Assembly (NCBI RefSeq): GCF_041381155.1
Contig: NC_091134.1
Span: 11,844,008 to 11,908,007 of the forward strand
Direction of reading: 5' to 3'
Source: Argopecten irradians
Lineage: Eukaryota > Mollusca > Bivalvia > Pectinida > Pectinidae
Length of the DNA: 64,000 nt
The notes under the pieces were generated by a model. The model was not told the origin of the DNA, ran no database searches, and was given only the letters and a program-made list of their open reading frames with translations. Every line of letters starts with the position of its first letter. Position 1 is the first letter of the stretch. Below, one piece after another: positions 22,333 through 33,397 of this stretch. The position numbers were made by a program, and so were the translations under genes.

Positions 22333-22720
22333 ACCTGTTCCGACCAGTTTCTCTTGCCAAGTGCTTGCAAACCTGTTGTTAATCATGTGTACTTACGGTC
22401 ATCCATTATAGTATTGTTTCCAACGGAAAGAGAAACTATGTTAGTGAACGGGAAGTAAATTGTTGAACTGGTACTCTGATTGGTTGAAATAATTAATGCA
22501 GGGAGGTTTGTGAATGATACTCACAATTTTGCGCCTAGAGTGTGGAAGACCTCTAGGTCATAGTCGGCATCAACAGAAAAACCCTTTTTCTAGAATCGAT
22601 GATTGGCATTCTGCAACATTAATTTTGGGTGTGAGAAAGCATAACTTTTTCATACTGAATGTATCTTAGTTGATTTTATATATGTTAGGACTAGGCCTAT
22701 GTCGAAATTGCAGCGGCATT
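22333..22720 (-). promoter_or_regulatory. Duplicated promoter-like block, copy B, with CCAAT box
   Basis: Second copy about 1.03 kb from copy A. On minus it has AACCAATCAG (22476-22485), a perfect CCAAT box about 85 bp upstream of ATGACC|GTAAGTACAC. The extra C changes the phase relative to copy A, so a transcript from here would need another start or exon. It could be an alternative promoter, or could face the kinase gene. Confidence 0.45.
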
Positions 22721-23725
22721 TAGTTTGACTTAAAAATTAAATGTCAACATTTATGGTATTGCTGACATTTCACAAATCTTACAGTAAATACTGAATATAT
22801 TAGCTCGCCGAGCGCTGAGTTTTTTGAATGATTTTGAAAGAAAATTACCGAAAAATGTTATATAGGCTAGTACACAATATTTGATTTGGAAAAAATTACA
22901 GATTAAAAACCTTTGCTCAATGTTGTTATTTTTGGATTTTTGTAGAAATAACCGGACACGGGTGAGATGCATGCAATTGTTCAAGAAACTACTTCAAACT
23001 AAAGGTACTTCCATCAACTGTAAGCATACATTACCATTCAATATGTAATAATGGATAATGTATTAGACGAGTAGACGTTTTTTTTTTTTTTTGTTTTTTT
23101 TTTTAATTAACGTTGTTTTAAAAGAAAAATTAATCCACAGCAATATCCTATGGGTCGCGTACATTGAATTGCTAATTGTAAAAGTTTTGATGCATGCAGA
23201 CAATAAAGGCCCTTTGGTATAAAATGCATCATTATTTGTTTGCACAGAGATTCAAAATTTTAACTTTTCTCAATGACATCATGGGGTCGCGCATCTTTTT
23301 ATTTTTGCTAATTTTTTTCATAGGCTTAATTGTAAGAGTGCTTTGTGATAATTACTAAAAAAAACTACAGGTCTGAGAGCAATATAATAGGCCTTTGGGC
23401 CTCTTGTTTATTTCTGAACACTGATAAATTTAATATGATGGTGATATTTTCCCATTTTCTTTAAAAAAAACTGATTAATAATTTTCCAATATTCAATTTA
23501 CATTGCTCAGGTGAGGGTCCTTTTCCAAAATAGCTTGCAAAAATCCTGTTTTCAGATACAAGAAACTTTAATGGCCGAATATATATTTAAAAGTGGAAAT
23601 GGATTGTCAATATTTAAAAGTGGAATATTAAATGTATATGAATAACAAATTAATAATTATTATCAGAGGCTATGTGATAATGTATATTGCTTATGTCATG
23701 CTGAAGAATCTGTACATTTTTGTAG
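22721..23725. other. Between LRR gene and kinase gene, nothing firm
   Basis: AT-rich with long T runs at 23080-23105. GGCCTTTGGGCCTCTTGTTTA near 23391-23410 is an end-type motif of the AACAAGAGGCC repeats. The first exon of the kinase gene (start codon) should lie here or be missing; I could not find it. Confidence 0.4.
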
Positions 23726-23800
23726 GTGGCAGTCGCAAGGTAATATTTGGGAGTGGAAAATCTAGTCTTTCCTGACGTTCTTCAAAAAAATTCCCTTGAA
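23726..23800 (+). CDS. Kinase gene, P-loop exon (frame disturbed)
   Basis: After acceptor TTTTTGTAG the sequence GTGGCAGTCGCAAGGTAATA then TTTGGGAGTGGAAAATCTAG is readable as VAVEGNIGSGKSS if small indels are allowed; TTCTTCAAAAAAATTCCC follows (FFKKIP). GNIGSGKSS is the ATP-binding P-loop. Three or more indels lie in 75 nt, more than in other exons, so it could be a poorly sequenced or a decayed exon. The donor GAA|GTTGAG is weak. Confidence 0.6.
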
Positions 23801-26800
23801 GTTGAGTTTAATAATTAGTCGAAACATTATAAGTGTAATAAATATAAATGTTTTTATATTAAAAAGTGGAAATAGGCATAACTGTTACTTTTTAGCTCAC
23901 CTGGCCCTTGGTGAGCTTATGTCATGGCACGGCATCGTCTTCTGTCGTCAAAATTTCCTTTAAATTGCTATTGCTCTGACACCCAGCGGGGAAGGAGAGG
24001 GCGGGGCCCAATAGAGGAAATAGAGGTAAATCCTATAAATACACTACTGTGTCCTAGAGTTTTCTACATGGATTGTAACCTAAATTTGGCACACAAATAT
24101 CCATGGGGGACGGGGAACAGAACTTGTATAAATTTTTGACTCTGACCCCCCAGGGGACAGGAGGGGCGGGGCCCAATAGGGGAAATAGACGGTAAAATCC
24201 TATAAATCACTACTTTGTCATACAGTTCTGCATGGATTGTGACCAAATTTGGCCACAAACACCATATGGGGCAAAGAAGGAACAGAACTTGTATAAAGTT
24301 TGGCTCTGACCCCTGGGGGCAGGGTAGGGGCGGGGCCCTGAGGGCCCAATAGGGCAACATAGAGGTAAATCCTAATAATATCGCTAACTTGTCTCATAGT
24401 TCTGCTGGGATTGTAACCAAATTTGGCACACAAGACTTCATCCTTGGGAGAAGGGGATCAGAAACTTGTATAAATTTTGGCTTTGACACCCCGGGGCAGG
24501 AGGGGCGGGGAACCAATAGGGGAAATAGAGGTTAAATCCTATAAATCGCTACTTGTCCTAGAGTTCTGCATGGATTGTGACCAATTTGGCCACAAACATC
24601 CATGGGGAAGGGGAACAGAACTTGTGTATAAGTTTGGCTCTGACCCCGGGGGCAGGGGAGGGCGGGGCCCAATTGGGGAAAATATAGGTAAATACTATTA
24701 AATCGCTACTTCGTAGGGTCTACTGCATATGGTTTGTAACCAAAATTTGGCCCCACACAAACATCGTTTGGGGAAGGAGGAACAGAAACTTGTATAAAGT
24801 TTGGCTTTTTTTTTTCTGACACCCGGGGGCAGGATCGAGGAGCTAGGGCCCAAAAGTGAAAATAGAAGTAAATCCTACTTTCCTACTGGAGTTCTGCATG
24901 GATTGTAACCAAATTTGGACCACAAACATCGTTTGGGGAAAGGGAACAGAACATTAGTGTACTAAAGTTTGGCTATGACACCCCGGGGGAGCAGGGGGGC
25001 GGGGGGGAGCCCCAATAGGGAAATAAGAGGTAAATATTCGAATTTACTTCAGAAAAGAAACAATGAAACTGTATTTAGAACATTACTTGGCATTACATAC
25101 CAGGTGACCGATACAGGCACTCTGGGCCTCTTGTTTAAGTTAAAGACTAAAAATTTTAAACAATCAAACCGGAGTGAAAGGTTATCAGCTCGGATTAGTT
25201 GAGATTTTGTCCTACCTTTGCTGATCAATCAAATTCCGGTCAAAAGTAAAATGGGATTTTAAGTTAGTTATAGTTATATCATTAAACTTAATCTAGTTTA
25301 CAGTAGCTCTTAACAAAATAAAATATAAAGCAATCATTTATAACTGTACTTTGATTGTGATTGCCTTTTATCATCAGGTAATACCTGAACCAGTCAACAA
25401 GTGGAAGGATGTGGATGGCTTCAATACACTGGTGAGAATATCGTAAACTGAGATATTTTAACGTCGGAAAATTTAGTGTTTTTATTAGGTCACCTGAGAC
25501 GAAGTCTCAAATGACCTATTCTAATCGCCTTTTGTTGTCATGCGTCGTGTGTCAGTAAACAATTTACATTTCCAACTTCTCCAAAACTGCTGAAGCAAAT
25601 TCAATGAAATTTTGCACAAACCTTCTAAGGCATAAGGCCAATCAAAATTGTGAATTATATAGCCCCCACCCCCCAAGGGGCTATGGGAGGGGCCAAAAGG
25701 GCTAAAATTTCAAAAATCTTCTCCACTCGCAGATGTGGTAGAATCAAATAGTCTTCATAGATTGAAAGGTCCCAATTAAATAAGGCCTTCTACAAAAATT
25801 TTGAATTTCATAGCCTGGGGGTCTCAGATTTTTTCCCTGGGGAGGGGTCAAATTTACTATAGTTTATATAGAGAAAAAAACCAAATTCATGAGCATTATT
25901 TGCTCAATTTTCATAGGAAATGAGTCAAACTTGGTTAGAGTTATTGGCCTAAGATAGCAGTTTAACATTAAATCCATCTAGGTCCTAGCTGACCCCCAGG
26001 AACCAGTGGGGCGGGGCCATAAATTCAAATGAATTCAAAGATATGATGGAACCAAATACTCTCTATATTTTAAAAGGTCTCAAGGCCCTCTTCAATATTT
26101 GTGGCTCTGTGGTCTCAGGGATGCTGATCAATTTGATAAAAATTTTGAAAGATTGTCGCTGGGCCAACTGTGTGGTCAATTTTGGTGTGTTAATCTTTGG
26201 CACTTTCATGGCAAACACCAAATAAACCAAATTAGTACATCACGTGAAAGAATACAGGATTCTGATTGGCTACACACAGGCGGGCACTATTGAAGTGGTG
26301 CGATATTGTAATTTGTAATTTCTATGTAGGATCTGATGTTTAACCATTTGTAATTTCTATGTAGGATCTGATGTTTAATCATTTGTAATTTCTACGTAGG
26401 ATCTGATGTTTAATTTCATTTGTAATTTCTATGTAGGATCTGATGTTTAATCATTTGTAATTTCTATGTAGGATCTGATGTTTAATCATTTGTAATTTCT
26501 ATGTAGGATCTGATGTTTAATCATTTGTAATTTCTATGTAGGATCTGATGTTTAATCATTTGTAATTTCTATGTAGGATCTGATGTTTAATCATTTGTAA
26601 TTTCTATGTAGGATCTGATGTTTAATCATTTGTAATTTCTATGTAGGATCTGATGTTTAATCATTTGTAATTTCTATGTAGGATCTGATGTTTAATCATT
26701 TGTAATTTCTATGTAGGATCTGATGTTTAATCATTTGTAATTTCTATGTAGGATCTGATGTTTAACCATTTGTAATTTCTATGTAGGATCTGATGTTTAA

Positions 26801-29003
26801 TCATTTGTAATTTCTATGTAGGATCTGATGTTTAATCATTTGTAATTTCTATGTAGGATCTGATGTTCAATCATTTGTAATTTCTATGTAGGATCTGATG
26901 TTTAACCATTTGTAATTTCTATGTAGGATCTGATGTATAAAGATGCTTCCCGCTGGAGCCTGGCATTCCAGTCCTATGTACAACTCACAATGGCAGAGGG
27001 ACATAAAAAAAAATAAGGTCTGTTTCAAATATATCCGTACTGTTTATATCTGTATATCTCTGTCTGGGATCCATCAATTTAGGGGTTTGCTCTTAAATCC
27101 TTTTCACTGTTTAAATTTGATAAGCTATCCCAGATTAGATACTCAGCTCACTTCGAGTCTTTAGTATGAATTATATACACAACATATCAAAGAAACACAA
27201 TTTTAACAAAGCATGACAATTTATTGACTCGTGCCCTATCCGTTTTTAGCCAAACATAGCTGCGCCTTCTACCACTGCGCAACATCCACTGTAGGCGCAG
27301 GTATGTTTGGCTAGGCGATTGGGTGCCGTAGATCGTGATTTCGAGGCCCGGATAGGGCACGAGTCAATAAATTGTCATGCTTTGTTAAATTGTGTTTCTT
27401 TGGTATTTTACATTATATATATACATGTAGACTAACAGGAAAAAAACTTCTATGGTAGGTGATCACCCCCATTAGAATTACATTCCCATTGCATGATTGT
27501 ATAAGGTAATTAGATTGGGGACCTTTTGTTTTCTGTCCTTCCTTAAACCGTATTTTTTCTAATGGAATTTTCGTAAATGGTGGGGGGGTGGAGGGTGTGG
27601 GAAGCATTTCATAGAACACATTTTTGAACTCAAAAGTTTGTCAGATAAACCATATCAAATACACGTATACGGCCATCGGTGTTGTAAGTTCAGGGGTTTC
27701 TTTATCTTTCAGGAGAGGCGGTACAAATTGCAATTTCAGGGGGTACTTTTCTATACCATCTGTATGCAGCTATCTAATGTAATTTAGCCTAATATTGGCC
27801 TGATGTTGAAACCCCTGAAGTTCATTTTTGAAACATTGTGAAACAAATCAAAAGATTTCTTGGTCTGGATGTTTGAAAATGCATTCACATTTCATAACTC
27901 ACCCGCCGGTAGTATGTGATCGGAAGAGAGGTTAAGAGAGTCAAAATTGAATTCATGTAAACTGGCAATTCACCATAAGACGTGATTTGCTTCTGTTGTT
28001 ATGGATAAATCAAAATTAACTAGTCAGCCTGCAGTTGCTTTGTAAGTGTATGAAAATAGCGGCAGGTTATGAAGTCTTACAATCACTGTGCCTAAACTGT
28101 TTTTGAGAATTACACTAGTATTATGTGGATACGGCAAATTATCTTTATAATAGTGAAAATTAATGTAAACATCAACTGCATTGAAACACTTTGGTAGGTA
28201 CTATGTTTGTAGCTTTTAAATTTATTCATTGTGTTTCTTAATTTTCTTTAGAACAAAAGTGTCAAGATGATGGAAAGGTCACTGTTCAGTGCGAGAAACT
28301 GCTTTGTTGAAAATCTCTACAAAGGGTATTTAATTTTTTGGTTTTCTCCTTGCTCATGTTACTTTGAAATAAGTTTGAAAGTAAACTCAAAACTCAGAAT
28401 CTACACAAAATGTCTCTTGTTTCTGCAGGTAATTGTTGACAATGTTTATACATAAGATTCTATAATTTAAATTTCAGTTTAATTCGTTCTGTCTGTTAAA
28501 TCTGTAATTTATTTGTCTATATAATTTTGACTGTTAAGGCTCTTTCTTGGGCTGATAAAGAATGAGTGTAACATTTAAGATTTGATCTGTAGTGGTCTGA
28601 TGCCAGAGGTCGACTACGCCATCCTGTCAGAGTTTTATGGCTGGATAACGGAGAACGAGGACACAAATATAGATTTGATTGGTATGTGAAGTGTTCAATA
28701 TTGTGTCACATAATCAGCCTGATATGCAGTGACTTTGCCATGTAATGTTTTTCAATTTAGGTCATCTGACCTATATAAATAGCCATCGTGCTTCATCCGC
28801 TGTTGTACACATCAGTAACATTTCATTCATTCAGACAACTTCTTCTGAATAACCGATTGTACCGTGGTACCCATATTGGGCCTGTAGCATGGTTGAATGA
28901 AGTGCTTCCAAGTTTGTTCAAATGAATGACCTTGACTTTAAGGGACTAATAACTTTGAATCATTTCATAGGGTCTTTATAATTTCCTCTTGATGAGACAA
29001 TTA

Positions 29004-29040
<37 letters not shown>

Positions 29041-32000
29041 TTACAATAAAATATCTGACAGTACTTTTTAACAGAAACAAATATTTTTTTCTTTTTATCA
29101 TTTCAGAATCCAAAATAATGTTGCCATATCTTATACACCAAAAGTTTAAGGGGGCAATTCAGTCTATTACATTAAAATTTGCACATACAAATGTATATTG
29201 AAAACAAAACAGTTGTAATGAAAGTGACATTAATTGATTTTACTGTGATATGCCAGAAAAGCACACGTGTTGAAATGTGTGTGAAATGTACGTATTACGG
29301 TATACAAACTTGCTTGCTGTCAGCCATTACACATTGTGGTCAGATGTCTTGTATACCAAACTCTGACCGTTGCTAATGGAGTAAAATAATTTATGTCTTG
29401 AACCAATCAAATCGCTCATACAGTTTTGTGTTAACCGTATTATGTGCATGCTCCTGTTTAAAAAAACAATTTCATCAACTCCTTGATAGTTATGTATTGC
29501 ATTTGTTTAACTATGTAACATTTGCTCGGGTACAAGTTCAGTGTACATATTGTACCTACTGAATGGTATTGTTACATAATTTTGAATTTCAACTGTTTCT
29601 ATTAAAATACTTTGACACAATGTCATGGATTTCTTTTTCAATATTTTAGGTTTATATGTTTCATAAGAAATGTAGAACAATACATTCGTGCCATAATTTT
29701 CTTAGTGGTTATGTAACAGAATAAGCCTTAATTTGATTTGTCCCTTTAACATTTTGAAAGTGAAACACAATTATGCCACACTTTATTTCAGTGTATCTGC
29801 GTGCAAAACCAGAAGTGTGTCAGAACAGGATCCGAATGCGGAACAGAGCCGAAGAAAAGGGAGTTCCTATTGTAAGATTGATATTATATTTTTATACACT
29901 TGATAACTAGGTCACTATACACTGGATTTGTAAAATGGCCAATGACTAATTTAGTTTTGGGTTAATTTGTCTCAACTTTCATATGTAGCTTTCTCTATGT
30001 CTCTAGTTGTGCATATTACATTTTGCAAACAATCAGTCGACCAGCAATCTAATTAAAATTAGGCTTGTAATTCCGCTCCACTACAATACTCTACGTTATA
30101 TGCTCCAATACAAGATCTAACGATGTCCCGTTCGAGGTCACCTCAGTATGACCTCTGGCCTAGAATCGGAACATCTCGGGACATACTATTATCCGTTTAC
30201 ACTTCCGAATGAATCAACCACACCGAAGATTCCGTAGGTGACCCGCTGATTGGCTAACCATAGGGGTCGTGCTGAGGTCACCCCGAACCGGGCATCGTTA
30301 GATCTTGGATTGGAGCGTAACGTAGAGTATCGTAGTGGAGCGGAATTACAGGTCTAATTTTAATTAGTTTAGGTCGACCAGATGCATGGCTGACAAACCA
30401 TCATTGTGGATTTTGATAGTTAAATTTTGTTATCACTATTTTTCAGAAAGTACTGAAGAGATATTTCTCAAACGTCATATGTAGGTTCCTCTAGGGGTCT
30501 TGTTGTTCATGTCACATTTAAGGACCGATCAGTCATCAAGATGGCCGACAGACAGCCATCTTGGATTTTGATAGTTGAAGTTTGTTATTTCTCTGAAAGT
30601 ACTGAAGGGATCTGTCTCAAATTTCATATGTAGGTTCTCTTGGTACCCTAGATATGCATATTGCATTTTGAGATTAATCGGTCAACAAGATGGCTGACGT
30701 GCCGCCATTTTGGATTTTGATAGTTAAAGTTAAAAAAGCAGAGAAAAGATCCCTCTTTTCATTGTCCATTTCATATGTAGGTTCTCTTGAGGCCCTAGTT
30801 GCGCATATTGCAGTTTGGAATTAATTGGTCAACAAGATGGCTTACATGGACATGCGGCCATTTTGGATTTTGATAGTTAAAGTTAAAAAAGCAGAGAAAA
30901 GGTCCCTCTTTTCCATTATCAGATATAGATAATTCTTGGTCGCAATATCCCTCTGGGATCTCTTGCTTATATTTTTATTTCTTCATTGATTTTACTTCAC
31001 TCATCTTGTGATACTTACCTCTCAATATTTCCCTTTTATTTGCCATTTGGAATAATGGGGCCGAAATTCACTCCAAATCATTCTAAAAAAGCTCTAGAAT
31101 TATGTACATGAGGACAGTCTGATCCAGAAGGCAAAAACAAATTCAAATTTTATAAGCCGTATTTTCCATTTTAGGATTACCTGAAGTCACTGCACTCTTT
31201 ACATGAAGACTGGCTCATAGAGGAGAACAAATTCAAGCTTCCTGCCCCCCTCTTGGTAAGTCCCATACTAACCAAAGCTTCTATGACCAAATAGGGGTGA
31301 TGATTATCAGGGTCCCATGGCCAGGAGCACGTGCCAGTTGGTTTTCTTTTCTCAGAAGTTCTGCTTCCTATAATGGTGGGTGTTCTCCATTGTCAGTGAA
31401 TTAAACTCAATGAAAAAAATTCCCTGGTTCCTCTATTGGTTTAAATTTGCTAGTGGCATAATATTGAAAGAAATATCACAGGGGGCCAACTCAATGAAAA
31501 TGGATGTTGTCATACATTTTTTTTTTGTATTTGGAGGATGGACTGATGAGTATATATGACAGTCATGTGATTTTTTTTCAAAAAATACGAGATTTGAAAA
31601 AATTATTTAAAAATCGGGATATATTTACTATAAAACAGAGAAAGGGACGACAGTCGCCATATTGGATTTTTTACCCCCACCTCGATTAAAGTTAATTTTT
31701 TCACAATAGTATACCTTTTTTCCTAGAGTCATAATCACGCATCAGTCCTCCGATAATCCATAATCACACACAAACCATGCAAAGGCATATAAACGATGCC
31801 TATATAGTCAAACGCAATATTTTAATCCAAAATTACCGGCGCTTTCTGACTTGTGACATCGAAAGCAACGTCCTAGTGAAGAGCGATTAGAGTGACTTCC
31901 CCTGCAATGTCATTCAATGGGTTAAGTCAGAGGTATTCCGATACGTTTTAATATTCAAATTTTCCGCGAAAACAAACGTATCGGAATATCTCTGATTAAA

Positions 32001-33397
32001 ACCAATTGAATTACACTTGTCATTAACAATCTAACAAATTTATCAAATTTGTCAAAAGTACCTTTGCAATGAATAAATAAAATGATACTGTGGTAACTAC
32101 AAGAAAAACAACTAAAATGATTCAGATTTCCTGCAATTTTTACTTCATCAAAAGTGTCAAGGTCCTTTTTTTTTTTTTTTTTTTTTTTGCGAAATAAAAT
32201 TCATTTACGGGTAAAACAATGTCATGTCATCATTCAGGGGAGGTCACTCTTGAGGTAACTTTATGTGACAGCACCCGTCACAATTAGATATAGTTAAATA
32301 TTAACTAATATATATTATACAATGTATATATAAGTAGGGCTGAAACGATTAGTAATTTTTGTATTCGATTATTCGGTCACATGTAATCGATTACTAATCG
32401 ATTAATCGTTTGAATTGAAGGCAACTATATTGTTTCACTACTGACCAATGAAAACGTCCGCCATGTTTTGTTATCAACTAATAATAATACCTACTGTATA
32501 ATATGACAGAGGACATGCCTTATATAATATAAGCCTACCAACAAAAAAAATAGATTTATTGACAAAACATACATATTTTATCCCAAATAAGCTCTGAATT
32601 CCGTTCCTGTATCGTCTTCCGTCACATTGTTTAAATGAAGTCTGCTATTTTGACGTGACCTTCACACGTACGACTAATCAACCAAATCTGGATCGCCACG
32701 GAGCGACATGACCAAATTTTCGTCAATGAACTTTTTTATTTCCGTGATCAAAAAAAATAAAATAAATCAACAACTCTTATCTTCAATTAGATTATGATAA
32801 AAAAAAACTTTATATGATAAACACATGCAAAAATTTAAATGTTTAAGATTACTGCTCCTTCCGCTCCCGAGCGTCCCGGTGGTGATTAGGCCTCCGTGAC
32901 ATAACGACATGGAGTCGATCGCTAGTGAAAATTGGCGAACTGCGTGTTGCAAGCTTTCTCAATGACATCCACTATTTCATTGATTAATGACTTTTAACTT
33001 CCACAGAGACGTAATTTAACAAGTATTTCTCACATCATATATTCTTTGTTGAGTTCAAAACATGTACATAAAGAGATGAAACTCCAGTCTGAATGGCTTA
33101 CTCAGAAATCCATGATCTGTCAACGTGTTTAGTCAGCTTACAATGCACTGGCTATGCATGTTAATCTTTAATCGATTATCAGCGATTAGCTTCATTAATC
33201 TAATCGCCTCCGATTATTCGACTAATCGTTTCAGCCCTATATATAAGTCTAAGGTGGTTCCTTTCTGACAGCAGGTTTGTATTCACTATTAAATAACTTT
33301 TTCTCTATTTTAGATTATTGATGCCAACCACGACATTGCAGATTTGTATCCCAAGTTTGAAGAAGCAAAAGATGAAATATTCGCAAAATTATCCTGA
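23726..33397 (+). CDS. Deoxyribonucleoside kinase, TK2/dNK type (gene span)
   Basis: Eight exons (23726-23800, 25378-25431, 26927-27017, 28252-28325, 28593-28681, 29792-29871, 31175-31255, 33314-33397) give about 209 residues. The family transfers phosphate from ATP to deoxynucleosides in the salvage pathway, in cytosol or mitochondria. Order of motifs: P-loop (degenerate here), EPVNKW with substrate-contacting Glu and Trp, QSYVQLTM, ERSLFSARNCFVENLY (catalytic-site Arg region), LIVYLRAKPEVC, the arginine-rich lid RIRMRNRAEEKG, and LHSLHEDWL. This matches human TK2 and insect dNK closely; length is right except for a missing N-terminus. A separate start exon, with or without a mitochondrial signal, is not seen. 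An extra A in a run and indels in the P-loop exon disturb the frame, probably sequencing noise. TK2 versus generalist dNK cannot be settled. Confidence 0.9.
23893..25135 (+). repeat. Interspersed element with about seven 150-165-bp units, in kinase intron
   Basis: Begins TTAGCTCACCTGGCCCTTGG and ends GGGCCTCTTGTTTAA. Inside, units repeat GGGGCAGGAGGGGCGGGG, ATAGAGGTAAATCCTATAAA, TTCTGCATGGATTGTGACC and GGGGAACAGAACTTGTATAA. Units are ragged by small indels. Short open frames over it are repeat artefacts. Confidence 0.75.
25378..25431 (+). CDS. Kinase gene, EPVNKW exon
   Basis: 54 nt between TTTATCATCAG and G|GTGAGA, encoding VIPEPVNKWKDVDGFNTL in phase 0. EPV(x)KW is the conserved substrate-binding stretch of the TK2/dNK family. 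Confidence 0.9.
25486..26235 (+). repeat. Interspersed repeat with terminal hairpin, in kinase intron
   Basis: Starts with a hairpin, AGGTCACCTGAGAC-GAA-GTCTCAAATGACCT, followed by TTCTAATCGCCTTTTGTTGT. Inside are diverged units with GCCCCCACCCCCCAAGGGGC and GGGGCGGGGCCATAAATTC. Non-coding dispersed element; the far end is unclear. Confidence 0.6.
26312..26940 (+). repeat. Tandem array, 35-bp unit, 18 copies, carrying a splice acceptor
   Basis: Unit: GATCTGATGTTTAATCATTT then GTAATTTCTATGTAG. First GATCTGATG at 26330, last at 26927, which is the true start of the next kinase exon (GATCTGATGTATAAAGATGC). Each unit therefore copies an acceptor (TTTCTATGTAG) and about 14 nt of exon. Copies are nearly identical. 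In the gene's phase each decoy reads GAT CTG ATG TTT AAT CAT TTG TAA, so use of any but the last acceptor brings a stop. Confidence 0.97.
26927..27017 (+). CDS. Kinase gene, QSYVQLTM exon
   Basis: Starts in the last copy of the 35-bp array. Encodes DLMYKDASRWSLAFQSYVQL then TMAEGHK, the segment with the conserved Gln. A run of nine A near 27005-27013 makes the exon one base too long for the next phase and creates TAA; with eight A it reads HKKNK and joins NKSVKMM. Donor AAG|GTCTGT. Confidence 0.85.
27188..27402. mobile_element. Fold-back MITE with about 55-bp inverted ends, in kinase intron
   Basis: Arms CAAAGAAACACAATTTTAAC ... GACTCGTGCCCTATCCG return as CGGATAGGGCACGAGTC ... TTAAATTGTGTTTCTTTG. 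The centre has GCCAAACATAGCTGCGCC and GGCGCAGGTATGTTTGGC, a second inverted pair. A solo fragment of one end sits at about 59285-59322. Confidence 0.8.
27403..28251 (+). other. Kinase intron, nothing recognised
   Basis: AT-rich intron without visible exon or array. Confidence 0.4.
28252..28325 (+). CDS. Kinase gene, ERS exon
   Basis: Acceptor TTTTCTTTAG; 74 nt encoding NKSVKMMERSLFSARNCF then VENLYKG with two bases spare. ERS-x-SAR-x-FVENLY is the hallmark of the family; the Arg of ERS sits in the active site. Donor GG|GTATTT. Confidence 0.9.
28593..28681 (+). CDS. Kinase gene, MPEVDY exon
   Basis: 89 nt between TCTGTAG and ATTG|GTATGT. Encodes GLMPEVDYAILSEFYGWI then TENEDTNIDLI. Strong match to the PEVDYxxLSEWFDW region of TK2. 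Phases fit both sides. Confidence 0.9.
28755..28965 (+). repeat. Interspersed repeat, TTTAGGTCATCTGACC end, in kinase intron
   Basis: Begins TTTAGGTCATCTGACCTA, includes TTCATTCAGACAACTTCTTC and GGGCCTGTAGCATGGTTGAA, and ends with AATGACCTTGACTTTAAGG. Related to 58135-58625. Confidence 0.55.
29792..29871 (+). CDS. Kinase gene, lid exon
   Basis: Acceptor TTTATTTCAG; 80 nt encoding VYLRAKPEVCQNRIRMRNR then AEEKGVPI. The Arg-rich RIRMRNRAEE is the flexible lid that closes over ATP phosphates. Donor ATT|GTAAGA, phase 0. Confidence 0.9.
30049..30367. mobile_element. Fold-back MITE with long inverted ends, in kinase intron
   Basis: Left arm TTAGGCTTGTAATTCCGCTC then CACTACAATACTCTACGTTA; right arm returns TAACGTAGAGTATCGTAGTG then GAGCGGAATTACAGGTCTAA. 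Flanked by CTAATTAAAA and TTTTAATTAG. Centre non-coding, with GAGGTCACC words on both sides. Confidence 0.8.
30430..30965 (+). repeat. Tandem interspersed-repeat units with inverted CCATCTTGG pairs
   Basis: Three units of about 150 bp with TCATATGTAGGTTCTCTTG, then ATTGGTCAACAAGATGGC and GCCATTTTGGATTTTGATAG. Same family as 1335-1695 and 59495-59850. Ends TCCCTCTGGGATCTCTTGC. Confidence 0.7.
31175..31255 (+). CDS. Kinase gene, LHEDWL exon
   Basis: 81 nt between CATTTTAG and TTG|GTAAGT. Encodes DYLKSLHSLHEDWLIEEN then KFKLPAPLL. The Glu of LHEDWL corresponds to the sugar-contacting residue in the family. Phase 0 on both sides. Confidence 0.9.
31256..32334 (+). other. Kinase intron; palindromic patch at 31910-32010
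   Basis: AT-rich intron. GTCAGAGGTATTCCGATACG is mirrored by CGTATCGGAATATCTCTGAT within 80 bp, a short palindrome. A T/G homopolymer run sits at 32167-32189. Confidence 0.45.
32335..33239. mobile_element. Non-autonomous hAT-like DNA transposon with 8-bp target duplication
   Basis: Ends TAGGGCTGAAACGATTAGT and ACTAATCGTTTCAGCCCTA. It is flanked on both sides by the identical 8 bp TATATAAG (32327-32334 and 33240-33247), the target-site length of hAT elements. 905 bp; no transposase is recognisable, so it depends on an outside source. The perfect target duplication suggests a rather recent insertion into the last kinase intron. Confidence 0.9.
33314..33397 (+). CDS. Kinase gene, last exon
   Basis: Acceptor CTCTATTTTAG; 84 nt encoding IIDANHDIADLYPKFEEAK then DEIFAKLS and TGA. 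IIDAN(H/N)D is the family's final conserved strand. Confidence 0.9.
   Translation: MIDANHDIADLYPKFEEAKDEIFAKLS

Noticed and set aside
22960-23010. Possible first exon of the kinase (CAAGAAACTACTTCAAACTAAAG before GTACTT)
   Set aside because: No start codon in a usable frame and no similarity to the family N-terminus.
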